Shown here one piece after another: positions 36,441 through 47,423 of a stretch of DNA of 64,000 nt; the stretch's first letter is position 1; every line of letters starts with the position of its first letter. This stretch comes from Aegilops tauschii subsp. strangulata (Eukaryota; Streptophyta; Magnoliopsida; Poales; Poaceae), in the NCBI RefSeq assembly GCF_002575655.3, contig NC_053036.3, forward strand, positions 159,998,627 to 160,062,626, in the 5' to 3' direction. The position numbers and the translations under genes were made by a program. The notes beneath the pieces are model-generated. The model was not told the DNA's origin, ran no database searches, and saw nothing but the letters and a program-made list of their open reading frames with translations.

Positions 36441-39094
36441 TTACAGGGTGGTGCCCGCTTCGCGGCAGCCACCATGGCCCCATCCGTCCATGTCGCCTCT
36501 AAGACGCTTTGTCTTATGTCTACCCAGTTTAACAACCTTCAACTCCGGATCCGGCCATAGTTGAACTCCATGGTACTCCGGCCATTGTGATTGGTCAAAG
36601 TATGGGTGAAAGCGGGGAGCCCATGTTTTCTTGACCGTCATGATTGAGAACTCCGACTCCCTCACGGTGAGGGGGTGATTGATGTCCACATTCCTAACGC
36701 GACCGGCAGTATACAAGTGTGAGCATGGGAGATTAAGCAACAATGGCCTCCCGCAAGAGCAATGACAACGTGTTAACGACACCTTGAAAGCCCGACCTCC
36801 ATGTTGGCGGCCATCATTTGTGGTTCCTCCTGGCTCTTTCACTTCGTACTTCCACTCTTCGTTGTCATATAGTATAGCTTTTTCTGAGTCCGCCTTCCGT
36901 GATTGAAATTCCAACCATTCATCAACCTTGGGTGGGAACTTGTACTTGTACTTGCGCTTGTTCTCACCCGCTATCTGTGCATCCATTTCCATCGAGTACT
37001 TTAGAAAGTATGCATTCATCTTGTCAAATGTGTATTGAACTATTGCCGTCACAGGTAATCCACGTGCACCTTTGAGCACCATATTGAAGCATTGGGCCAT
37101 ATTGCTTGTCATTTGACCGTATCTCCGGCCATCTTCATCAAAAGCACGTGCCCACTTGTTCCGGTATTCAATGTGCCTATTGAGAAAGTCTTGACCCCTG
37201 GGATTAAGTTTTTTGTGTGCGAGCAATTTGTTGTACAAAGTAGCGAACCGCTTGTCAGAGAAAGTGATACAACAATCTTGAAGATCATCGGCCAACTCCT
37301 TAAGGCCACATGCCCTATAGAAGTTTGAACAAAAGTGCCTCATGCACCATCGATGGTGCAATGGAGCATGCCCGGGAATGTCAATCTCCATCGCATTAAG
37401 AATTCCTGGATGCCGATCCGATATGACACAAATTTCCCTTTGAGCGGGTAACACCTTCGTCCTCAAAAGACGCAAAAACCACTCCCAGTTGTCATTGTTC
37501 TCCACCTCAACCAAAGAAAATGCCAATGGCAACACCCGGTTATTGGCATCACTAGCTATCGCAACCAACAAGGTGCCTTGTATTGTCCGGTCAAGAACGT
37601 GCCATCAATGGAGATGACCGGCCTACAGTGTTCGAAAGCCCTCACGCATTGTTCGAACGCCCAAAATGTACGTCCAAATACTCGGACTTTCCTTCCTTCA
37701 TGAACCGTTGTTTTTTCCCCATGAGGCTCGACCACATGAACCATGCCCGGGGTTGTCGCGGCCATGGCTAACTACAACCTAGGGATTCGGTTGTATGCTT
37801 CCTCCCAAGTACCATACAACATCTTAAATGCGGCTTGCTTCGCCTTCCATGCCTTGCCGTACTTCACCTTGTAATGAAAGATGGCTTTCACAAGGTCAAT
37901 GACATGTTGGACGCTCATTGTTGGAAGTGTGGATATTGAGTTGGAGAGCCTGTAAGCGATGAACTCGGACGTGAGTTGTCTGTGGTCTTGGGACACAATC
38001 TTTCCATCCGCCCTTTTGCCTCGGCACATGTGAGTTGGCACACAACTCACTACGTACCAAGTGGGACCTCCTTTCCATGGTCTTGCATGCACAATCCACG
38101 ACCATATTTCATCTTCACATGCACATGCAACCGTGTAGCGCACATTGACGTCCGAGTTCACCACCTTGTGTGGACGATAATGCGTAACCGAGTAGTTGTC
38201 GAGCCACATCTTCAATTCCAAGAAGGTTTCGAACTTAGACCCTTTAGCAATCCAGTTCTTGTCGTCTTCCAAATCACGGTGAGAGCTTGGCCTAACCCCA
38301 AGAGATATACCTTAGCCACCATCTACCACAGCTTCATCCGCGAGACTAACATCCTTGAACAATGTAGTCCGATGATCCCGACCGAATACCTTCTCGAAAG
38401 CTTCGGCCTCCTTCACCGTGAAGCCCTCCTCATCAACTTGTTCATCGGGACCTTCATCATCCGAATCCGATGCATAGCCACGGGAATAAGGGATGGAATG
38501 GTCCATTGTCTCTTGCAAATGATATTTGTCGAGATCACCCACATTGTTGTCATGGAGATCAACTTCATTGTCATCGTCCGCATACTCATCATTCTCCTCT
38601 TGCAAAGCTTCATCTTGGTTGTTTGTAAATGGGCTCAATGTTGGCCTCACTTCTTGGGTCAAAAGAGGTTCAACAATTTCATCTCGCTTCACAGGTGGGG
38701 GGCTACTAGCAACCAAAGGGGAGGGGTTCCGGTTCAAGTCCAAATGCAAACTTGAATGAACCTTCTTTGTTGCAAATAAGTCAAGAGCCTTGTCTAGTGA
38801 TTCGGCCACCGTCTCCTTGCATGCAACCCAACGTTGCTCCAAGTTGACACGCATTGTCTTCCAACGGATGTGCATTCCAAAACCTACATTATGCCTTCCC
38901 TCCAACTCAACGATATCACTGGGGTCCATCCAATTCAAATCTTTCCTCACTTGTTGCAAGAGCTCCGCATAGCTAGGACTACTATCAAACACCATGTCAA
39001 GCTCATCCGGGTCCGGTTCAATATTGCCTTTCAAGAAGGCGTCTTTGTCCCCATGATGAACAAACACACATGTTCTTCCCATCCCTATAAGCAT
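36441..39094 (-). pseudogene. MuDR-type MULE transposase, three lesions
   Basis: From 39094 leftward there is an N-terminal region with acidic stretches, then the MuDR DBD-like block (GSKFETFLELKMWLDNYSV, about 38250-38190), the MULE catalytic core with SIDGTFLTG (about 37610) and VISDRHPGI (about 37425), and a SWIM zinc finger CHCSCG...LPCSHLY (about 36770-36710). Lesions are TAA at 38314-38312, TAG at 37774-37772 (both with the same frame continuing) and a one-base deletion near 37585 just after GQYK that moves the core into another frame. Apart from these breaks the domain order is complete, so it decayed recently relative to its family. It is convergent with the PMD gene and ends 16 bases from the hairpins. 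Confidence 0.9.
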
Positions 39095-39566
39095 TCAAAC
39101 AACACAACGTAACATTGCTTCCATGAGTACTAATCCAAGGATTAACATGGAATACAAACCCTAAAATATATATGAAACAATAACCCTAACCCTAACCCTA
39201 GCACCAACATAAGAACACCCATAAGAATAACCCTAACATACTAACAAGCCTAATCATAGGAAATTGGCAAACAAACATCTCACATCTCCATGCAAATCTC
39301 TAGATCCATACAAAACTAGGGTTTCCCCAAACTAGTAACAAATGAGCAATTTGATAACATTACTTGGATCAAAACAAGGGGATCGGAGAAGATTACCTTG
39401 AGGGAGGGTTTGACTTCGAAATCCACGGACAAATTCTTCAAATTTGCAAGATTTGGGAGAGGATTTGAGAGGGGGAGAGAGGGCAAAGCTCGGGTCGGAT
39501 GCTATGGGGGTTGGGGTGTGTGGGGTGGGGGGAGTGGGGGAGGGGGGCAGCCAACTAGTAGCAGAC
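39095..39566. other. 5' flank of the MuDR gene, with a short CCCTAA run
   Basis: Probable promoter, leader and first intron of the transposase gene. Three CCCTAA units at about 39183-39200 resemble a telo-box cluster, more likely promoter-associated than a relic telomere. A G-rich stretch at 39460-39550 precedes the TIR. Confidence 0.5.
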
Positions 39567-39821
39567 AGTGCAGCGCCCGAGCGCTAGGCGCTGCACATTA
39601 AATGTGTGGCGCCTAGCTCGGAGGCGCTGCACTGATGGGTGCGGGCCTAGGGGCTGCCACGGTGGACCGAGGTGCAATGCCCAAGAGCTAGGCGCTGCAC
39701 CGTAGGGTGTGGCGCCTTTGTGTCGGGTGCCACACAAAAAGGTCAGCCGCGTGAAATAGTTTCACAGGCAGTTCATTCTGTGATTTGATTTCGTCCTGAG
39801 GTCAAAATTGTCAAATTTTCC
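39567..39821 (-). repeat. MULE right terminal inverted repeat
   Basis: Inverse of 32306-32570, slightly shorter. It ends AAAATTGTCAAATTTTCC, followed by CAAAGTTAT. Confidence 0.9.
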
Positions 39822-39830
39822 CAAAGTTAT

Positions 39831-40226
39831 GATTCAGTTCAGTGGCTCCATCCTCTCCAGCCGCTGACCCAACCCTGCTACCCTTTCTTGTTTGACGAAG
39901 AATCTCGCTTTGCGACTCTTTAATGAAAGGCATGGCATGGCAGGCGGTCCCATAGAAAAAGGCAATACTCTGTCCGTGCCAAGTAGAAAGACATCGTGCT
40001 TTATCTCTGCCGTATAGTACTCCCTCTGTCCCAAAATAAGTGTCTCAAATTTAATACAACTTTGTATTAAATTTAGTATAAAATTGAGACACTTATTTTG
40101 AAACGGAGGGAGTACCATGCTGCTAAAGTACGGAGATAGAGACCAGAGTATAGTCCTGAAGTCATATGTTTGAAAAGCTGTCTGCCTATTATCTTTACAG
40201 GCCATCCGGACAATCAAATGAGAATA
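39831..40226. other. Flanking DNA holding a Stowaway MITE
   Basis: Unique-looking sequence on both sides of the MITE. A 127-codon minus-strand frame (40217-39834) runs straight through the MITE, so it is not treated as a gene. Confidence 0.5.
40020..40112. mobile_element. Stowaway MITE, 93 bp, TA duplication
   Basis: Starts CTCCCTCTGTCCCAAAATAA and ends with its inverse (TTATTTTGAAACGGAGGGAG). TA is present on both sides (40018-40019 and 40113-40114). Such MITEs are moved by Tc1/mariner transposases. Confidence 0.95.
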
Positions 40227-40235
40227 AGAAGATGT

Positions 40236-41500
40236 TTTTTTAGAAAAGGAGGATGACCCCCGGCCTCTGCATCTGGGCGATGCATGCGGCCACTTTACTA
40301 ATTATTCAAACAAGACCTTACAAAGGCATACAACAGTAACACTAAAGCCACCGTCTAGGCAGCATCTGTCGCTACTCCTATGCAGTTGATGAAGGGGCGC
40401 TGAAAATCTAGGCCTAATGCCAAACAGGCCTAGCAGCCAAACCTAACATCTAAGACCTGAGGCCCCAACCAGGACGCCTACCGGGTATGGGGCACCCATT
40501 AGTCCGACACACTCCTCAACTAGGACGCCTGCCAGGTATGAGGCCACCGCAGCCACCTGCCACCAATCCATCTTTAGTGCTGTACTGCTACATCAACCTT
40601 GCCTGGTCTAGCTGCCGTCGATGCCACCACGACGCCAGACAATGCCACCATCCTGCGCTCGTCCATGATCACACGCCCACCGGCGACACCCCGCTGCTCC
40701 ATGTCGCTGAGACCCGTCGTTGTCGACGTGTCAGATACCACGCCGCTCCTCCTCTTGTCCCCTCCAGCCAAAACTTGCTTCAAAACGATGCCCCCAGGAA
40801 GGAGAACGACATCAAAATATCGCCATCGTCCTATCCGGTAGATCCAGATCTAGGGTTTCCCCTGAAACCTTCCGATCAGGTTGACGTGACCTGCAACGAC
40901 GATGCCTCGAGAAGGGAACGACGTTCGAGACGCCGCCATCGTCTGCCATGACCGCAGTCATGCGCGATTTTCACCGGAAGCCACGTCGTCCCGATCTCGT
41001 GGTTGGCTGGAACCCAGGGGAGTCTCGCCACGAAGACGAACACCGACGTTAGTAAATCGACGGAGATCCGACATCTCCTCACCGGTCCCTCCACACGCCG
41101 CCGGTCGGCTGAAGGCCACCCCGCGACGGATCCGATCGGGGTTGGATCCGTAGTCACCGCTGCCACCATCTCCGCGCAGATCAGGCACCCCGTCAGATGG
41201 GGCGCTGCCACCGCCGCCGTCCATCTCAGGGCCTCTGCTCCGCCGGGCTATGGCGCTTCGGCCACCGCCGCGCGGCAAGGGATCGCCACCCCAACCGCCA
41301 CCTTCGGATCCCACGAGAAGGGCCACCCCTGCCGCCTCCGGTGGGATCTCACCGTGTCCACCCGCCCAGGTGCCTTCGATGCTGGGCCCGCCGCCATCGC
41401 GGCCCTTGCCGGCGGCAGTGCCGGCAGAGGGAGGCGCGAGAGGAGGCCTGTGGTGCTAGGGTTCGGGGGCCCCTGGCGTCGCCTAGGGGGAGGCGACATG
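40236..41500 (-). mobile_element. Non-autonomous polyA retroposon (1265 bp) with 9-bp TSD
   Basis: AGAAGATGT flanks the unit on both sides (40227-40235 and 41501-41509). The left end begins with a T-run (TTTTTTAGAAAAGG), which on the minus strand is a 3' A-tail. The right part is very GC-rich with CGCCGCC and AACCCTAG words, like a grass LINE 5' leader. No reverse transcriptase, endonuclease or gag is present, and the long overlapping frames on both strands have no known domain. I infer a LINE-dependent non-autonomous element. I have the impression that close relatives are common in wheat, but cannot verify it here. Confidence 0.75.
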
Positions 41501-41509
41501 AGAAGATGT

Positions 41510-42403
41510 ATAGCCCTTTATTTCAAAAATTCGAAAATGATAAGTTAAAAAAATTCAAAAAGATCCTGTGAAAACTTATACATATTCGCACGGATCTGTA
41601 AATTTTCGTCCAAGAATATTATGATTTGCAAGCTACAAAAAAATCCAGCTCAACAAATTTTTTTGGCCCATTTTCATGTATGTATTTGTCTTTTTTGTCT
41701 ACGTCGCGTATGAAAGTATATTGTTATGAATTTTTTCTCAAATGTGTTATATATGTATTTTTGTATGTACAAATATTTTTACGCTTTTGAAAATGGTATG
41801 ACGTACCAGTTTTGATGCACTCCCATGGTTTGATATCCTATATGGATTTTTATATACCATCTCAGTTTTTGCAGTGTCTATATTTCCACGTTTTTTGAGT
41901 TCTTTGTTTCATACAGACACAATGGTTTAAAATCTTGCTTTATATGCTTCGTTTCGCTTAACCTATCCTCGCTATAACTGGGTTTGATAAGGGCATCACC
42001 AGTGTATAGAGGCAACATTGCCTCTAAGGTAGGTCTCACATGGCCTACCTCTGACATGACAATCTTGCCACATTGTTAGTATGTAACTCCTGATCCCATC
42101 ACATCCTCTAAATCATTTTGCTTGCAACATTTCACACATGTAGAGATATTTTTATTCTATTCAATACAGGCGTCCTCCAATTATTTTTCCGTCCTTAGAG
42201 GCGGTTGTGCACAGTGCATAGAGTCAACTTTAGAGGCAGAAAAAACACACACTTGCATGATCTAACTGGTTACTAATGATACGTTTGGTAGCCTACACTA
42301 CAACCAACCAGACACGCTCGATGCAAAAATTTAAAGCACCTCACATCTAGGTCCTCTTGGAATGGTCAAATCAGTCGTTTCCTCTCAGTATGGCTCACGC
42401 ACT
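41510..42403. other. AT-rich intergenic DNA
   Basis: No gene. A segment at about 42000-42290 repeats the words TAGAGGCAAC, CCTCTAAGG and TTAGAGGC and may be a diverged MITE, but I could not find clean inverted ends or a target duplication. Confidence 0.4.
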
Positions 42404-42807
42404 ACAAAATCTCTGCTATTTTGTGACGTTTAACTTGTGTCACGTAAAATCATTTTTCGTCATGGAAAATGCCCTAGTGACGCTTTTTGGCCGTCACACC
42501 CACCGTCACTGAAGCGCTGTCGTAGAAAATAAAATCTTGACGGTACCACTTCCTCCTTCACGCAAGATCGTGTCTTAGGTTACACACACAAAATTGTCAT
42601 CGACGCTCGTTTTTGGTGACGGCCCAGAATGTCACTTACGATAGGCCAATCTGTCGCCTAAGATCATTTTTTGTGACGATAATCCATCACCAATGATCAA
42701 TTCGTAGGTTTGATCGGTCAAAGATTCTAACAAGTGGGGCCAGAAGTTGCTGACGTGGCTGCTTCCATGTGGGTCCGCCTTGGCTTTTATCGCCGAAGAT
42801 CCCGTCA
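42404..42807 (+). mobile_element. CACTA left end beside a gene fragment
   Basis: CACTACAAAATCTCTGC at 42404 is a canonical CACTA terminus. It is followed by subterminal GTGACG/GTCACG/CGTCAC words up to about 42790. No transposase and no right terminus are present. At 42808 the sequence becomes transporter-gene DNA. The remainder, if any, lies beyond the Copia element and so outside the window. Confidence 0.75.
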
Positions 42808-44094
42808 GTAACAGTTGCATTGACATTACTAACAAGTTCCCATTGATTGTGTGGTCAAAAAGAGCTGGAAAGTATGAATATAGTGTCACAACAGAAAACT
42901 TTTCAGTGAGAATTTAAGTTTTCTCTTGGTGATAGTAGGGGAGCTTCCCCTTTTATTCTCTTGAATTTATTCATCTATGTCTAGGTGGAAGCTTTAAAAT
43001 GTCTATTATCACTTCTAGCCCTGTACAGAACATGGACCATTCTACCATAATCTACCAATTAAATTCCGAATCTCTATTTCCTATTCCCTATTCTCTACGG
43101 ACATTTTAATTTTTATTTTCAAGTTAAGTACATCATTTGACGAAGTTAGTGTTTATCCTATCCCTCTCGTACTTTACATGGTAAAGAACCTATTGCATGT
43201 ATGCCCACTTGTCAAGTTCTCTTGTGATAAAATAACTTCATGTCTGCAACAACAAAAGTTTGAACCATGTTTCCTCTTCCTGCCAATATTACATCTTCGC
43301 CTATGTAGATGCACTAGCTTACCAGATCCTAAAGAACGTGAATATTATCAGCACTGGTGTCTTATACTGTATTATTTTAAAGAAAAAGTAAGATCGACTA
43401 GCTTAATGTGGCTTTGGAAGTTGGGAACAGAGGGAACTAATAATATGTGCTCTTTTTTCTAATTTGCTGATATCTTTATTCTTTATATTTCTTTTTCTTT
43501 CAAGCCTTGTAATATAATGTTGGATACTTTAGCTTTGCTGAAATGATGTAGCAGCATTCAGCTCCTCACCAAGTATTCATCATTCTGCATGACCACACAA
43601 ACATGTACGCGACCTGTATGCATTTTGAAACAATTCACTAGCCCGAGCTTCCCATCATAATTTATATGGTGTTCTTTAAGTGCCACAAATGTTCTTATTC
43701 CTCTTCATTCTTTCCAGAACTGTTCATAGTACTCTTCTTCCCTAACACAGAAACACCTGTTCAATTGTTAATCTGGTATAGTGATTGTTGAACCATGTTG
43801 CGTCACTGAATGAATCGTGTTCTTTCTAGATTACGTGAAATTCAGTGAGCTGCATTTATTCCCTTATGTGCTGGCTGCACTACAGCTCAGCTAAACCCCT
43901 CGTAAGCAAAATAAGTTTTGATTCTTTTTCCCTTTCTCGGTATCCTTTCCTCATTTCTCTAATCAATATGTTCAACTAAGAGAAATAATATGCCCCTTTC
44001 AGATCAGACCATGTTCTTCAAACCCCAATTCAAGTTTGGATGATGGCCATTGTAAGCATATAGGAGAGAAAAAATCGTTCAGTCTAGTCACTTG
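42808..44094 (+). pseudogene. Transporter gene fragment (exons 4-9 with introns)
   Basis: Collinear with 27565-29194 of the transporter gene, including its introns, so it is a DNA-level copy and not retroposed. It lacks the 279-bp MITE of intron 7 and has lost about 32 bp across the end of exon 5. It also lacks a few bases in exon 4 (GCAATACTC) and part of the last exon-8-side intron. Exon 4 continues straight into frame-disrupting changes, so no protein is possible. It is cut on the right at 44094 by the Copia LTR. Confidence 0.92.
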
Positions 44095-44365
44095 TGTGAA
44101 AAGGCTGGGAACGTCGTGCCTTTGCCAGGGCCGACGGCTTCATGTTTATATGCAGGGTCGCGACCTCCCTGATAGCGTACAAGTGGTTGAGATTACAATC
44201 TTAGGAAGCAAGGGATAGACTAGAGATAGATCTCCTAGTTACAACAAGAATATAAACCATAACAGACTCCTGGTCTATCCTACGCTACAAGGCATCGGTC
44301 GCTACATCCATGCGGTGAGGGTTTCTCCTGTCACGTACACATGTTGGTACATATGTTGTTTAACA
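44095..44365 (-). repeat. Copia 3' LTR (271 bp)
   Basis: A short LTR with TG...CA ends. ACTTG (44090-44094) is the expected target duplication on this side, but its partner is outside the window. Confidence 0.85.
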
Positions 44366-44377
44366 CCCTCCCTTAAT

Positions 44378-45718
44378 CACAACTTCGCAAATTGAGATTG
44401 TGGGTAACGCCTTGGTGAAGCCATCTGCATCCTGGTCCCTTGAATGCACAAAACAAATTTCCAATTGTTTGTTAGCTACACGTTCTCTGACAAAATGGAA
44501 ATCTATCTCAGTGTGTTTTGTTCTTGCATGAAAGATAGGATTAGCAGACAGATAGGTAGCACCAAGATTATCACACCATAAGCATGGAGCCCTGATGTGT
44601 TTTACACCAAGCTCTTTTAGCATGGACTGAACCCAAATGATTTTTGCTGTGGCATTTGCCAATGCCTTGTACCCAGCCTCTGTACTTGACCTTGATACAG
44701 TTGCTTGGTTCTTTGCACACCATGATATGAGATTAGGTCCAACGAACACTGCAACCCCACCAGTGGAGCGTCTGTCATCTAGGCATACTGCCCAGTCAGA
44801 GTCAGAGAAAGCACCGACAAGGGTAGATGAGGACTTGCTGAAAGTGAGACCAAAACTCATAGTATGTTTCAACATATCTTACAATACGTTTTGCAGCAGT
44901 CAAATGAACTGTGGTAGGTGCATGAAGGAACTGGCATACTTTATTCACAACAAAGGAAATATCAGGCCTTGTCAGAGTGAGGTATTGAAGTGCTCCTATT
45001 AGACTTCTATATCTAGTACTGTCCTCTTGATTCAAAAGATCTCCTTCTGTAAGAGATAGTTTTTCTGTACTAGACAGAGGGGTTGGTGCAGGCTTACATC
45101 CTTGCAAACCAACTCTTCTTACCAAATCAGTGGCATATTTTTCTTGGGAAAGATGAAGACCATCCTCAAGTTTTCTTACTTCAGTACCTAGGAAGAAGTG
45201 CAAATCTCCCAAATCCTTGAGAGCAAATTCAGCACTCAGATCCTTCAACAGTCCTGCCACTGCCTCATCAGATGAACTTCTGACAATAATATCATCAACA
45301 TAGATAAGCACAAATATAGATAAACAGTGAGGTATCCGACTTTGATGGAACAAAGCTAAGTGCTTGCAACTTTTGACTGAGACGTGAGTACCATGCCCTA
45401 GGTGTCTGCTTCAGTCCATAAAGAGCTTTATCAAGTTTGCAAACATGAGAGGGTGAGTTTTTATCGACAAACCCGGCAGGTTATTTCATGTATACTTGCT
45501 CTTCCAGAACACCATGAAGGAACGCGTTCTGTACATCTAGTTGTCTAAGGCTCCAACCCCTGGAAACAACAATAGATAACACAAGACGAATAGTGGCAGC
45601 CTTGACAACAAGACTAAAGGTGTCTTCATAGTCTATGCCATATCGCTGTTTAAAACCTTTTGCCACAAGTCTGGCCTTGTAACGGTCTATGGTTCCATCA
45701 GATTTCTTTTTAATTCTG
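44378..45718 (-). pseudogene. Copia RT C-terminal part and RNase H
   Basis: From 45718 leftward: [22 protein letters not shown] (about 45690-45620), [11 protein letters not shown] (about 45545-45510), catalytic YVDD (about 45300), [13 protein letters not shown] (about 44985-44950), then RNase H with GAFSDSDWA (about 44810) and [10 protein letters not shown] (about 44690), ending near 44378. A TAA at 45483-45481 replaces the Gln usual after VYMK. A deletion near 45355 shifts frame before YVDD, and another shift lies near 44880. The product cannot be full length. Confidence 0.92.
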
Positions 45719-45723
45719 TAAAC

Positions 45724-46904
45724 TGATACGTCTCCAACGTATCTATAACTTTTGATTGTTCCATGCTATTATATTATCAGTTTTGGATGTTTAATGGGCT
45801 TTAATATGCACTTTTATATTATTTTTGGGGCTAACCTATTAACCGGAGGCCCAGTGCCAGTTTCTGTTTTTTTTGCCTATTTCAGTGTTTCGTAGAAAAG
45901 GAATATCAAACGGAACCCAAATGGAACGAAACCTTCGCGAGGATCTTTCTTGGAACAAACGCAACCCAGGAGACTTGGAGTGGAAGTCGGAGAGGCAACA
46001 AGGCGGCCACGAGGCAGGAGGGCGCACCCCCACCCTCGTGGGCCCCTCGTAGCTCCACTGACGTACTTCTTTCGCCTATATATACTCTTATACCCTAAAT
46101 ACATCCGGGAGAGCCACGAAACCACTTTTCCACCGCCGCAACCTTCTGTACCCGTGAGATCCCATCTTGGGGCCTTTTCCGGCGCTCCGGAGGAGGGGGG
46201 ATCGATCACGGAGGGCTTCTACATGAACAACATAGCCTCTCTGATGATGTGTGAGTAGTTTACCACAGACCTTCAGGTCCATAGTCATTAGCTAGATGCC
46301 TTCTTCTCTCTCTTTGGTTCTCAATACAAAGTTCTGCTCGATGTTCTTGGAGATCTATTTGATGTAATACTCTTTTGCGGTGTGTTTGCCGAGATCCGAT
46401 GAATTGTGGATTTATGATCTTTATCTATGAATAATATTTGGTTCTTCTCTGAATTCTTATATGCATGATTTGTTATCTTTGCAAGTCTCTTTGAATTATC
46501 GGTTTAGTTTGGCCTACTAGATTGATCTTTCTTGCAATGGGAGAAGTGCTTAGCTTTGGGTTCAATCTTGCGGTGTCCTTTCCTAGTGACAGTAGGGGCA
46601 GCAAGGCACGTATTGTATTGTTGCCATCGAGGATAAAAAATGGGGTTTATATCATATTGCTTGAGTTTATCCCTCTACATCATGTCATCTTGCCTAATGC
46701 GTTACTCTGTTCTTATGAACTTAATACTCTAGATGCATGCTGGATAGCAGTCGATGTGTGGAGTAATAGTAGTAGATGCATAATCGTTTCGGTCTACTTG
46801 ACACGGATGTGATGCCTATATTCATGATCATGCCTAGATATTCTCATAACTATGCGCTTTTCTATCAATTGCTCGGCAGTAATTTGTTCACCCACCGTAA
46901 TATA
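45724..46904 (+). repeat. Gypsy 5' LTR, first part
   Basis: Matches 61134 to about 62325 of the 3' LTR with several substitutions and small indels, so the insertion is older than the Copia duplication at 12010-23084. It includes a CTATATATACTC promoter-like box near 46075. Confidence 0.9.
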
Positions 46905-47109
46905 CACTACTGCTGGATGCGCTAACGCGACACTACGATCAGAGACCCTTCGAGAAACTATGTGCGATGCAGTAATCACAAATGGTGGTGTATGAAAACC
47001 GTCAAAAAAGGTCAAAACGTTTGCGATGGAGGATGCATCAAACATGGTTCAGATTTTAGTTGCGTGTGCGATGAAGGGCATACAGTTCAGTTCAATTAAC
47101 TATTTGCGG

Positions 47110-47365
47110 TGATGAGGAACAAAAGAAACGGGCAGCCAGATGAAGGCGTGTGCGATACACATCATACGGTTCACTCGGATGAACTATTTGTGATTAGGCA
47201 ACACAAAAGAAACGGTCAGCCAGATCAAGGTGTGTGCGATGTACATCATACAGTTCACTCGGATGAACTGTTTGTGATTAGGCAACACAAAAGAAACGGT
47301 CAGGCAGATCAAGGTGTGTGCGATGTATGACATGCGGTTCACCCGGATGAACTGTTTGCGTTGAG
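47110..47365. repeat. 84-bp tandem repeats near the left end of the CACTA element
   Basis: Three units start with CAAAAGAAACGG at 47120, 47204 and 47288. Each contains GTGTGCGATG and the inverted pair GTTCA-CTCGGA-TGAAC. The 84-bp period keeps a frame open (28-residue repeat), which I do not consider coding. Confidence 0.85.
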
Positions 47366-47423
47366 ACAAGAGAACAGAAATGGTTCAATATAACAAATAC
47401 CATAAATATTGCAAGGTTCAAGT

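Larger units (their letters stand above)
32306..39821. mobile_element. Mutator-like element (MULE) with PMD and MuDR genes
   Basis: Both ends are seen: GGCAAATTTGACAATTTT at 32306 and its inverse at 39821 (outermost bases GG/CC). They are flanked by CAAAGTTAC (32297-32305) and CAAAGTTAT (39822-39830), a 9-bp target duplication with one mismatch. The element is 7516 bp long. It carries two convergent decayed genes (PMD, 32685-35635 +; MuDR transposase, 36441-39094 -) with a hairpin cluster between them. Confidence 0.93.

Noticed and set aside
39180..39205. Interstitial telomere
   Set aside because: There are only about three CCCTAA units, and plant telomeres use CCCTAAA. A promoter-type telo-box or chance is more likely.
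39834..40217. 127-codon frame on the minus strand
   Set aside because: It reads through a complete Stowaway MITE and its TA duplication, which is not expected of a real gene here.
40487..41571. Several 110-181-codon frames on both strands
   Set aside because: All lie in the GC-rich retroposon, overlap each other on both strands and show no domain, so base composition explains them.
47110..47365. CRISPR-like regular repeats
   Set aside because: The 84-bp units are contiguous with no unique spacers, and the context is a plant transposon.
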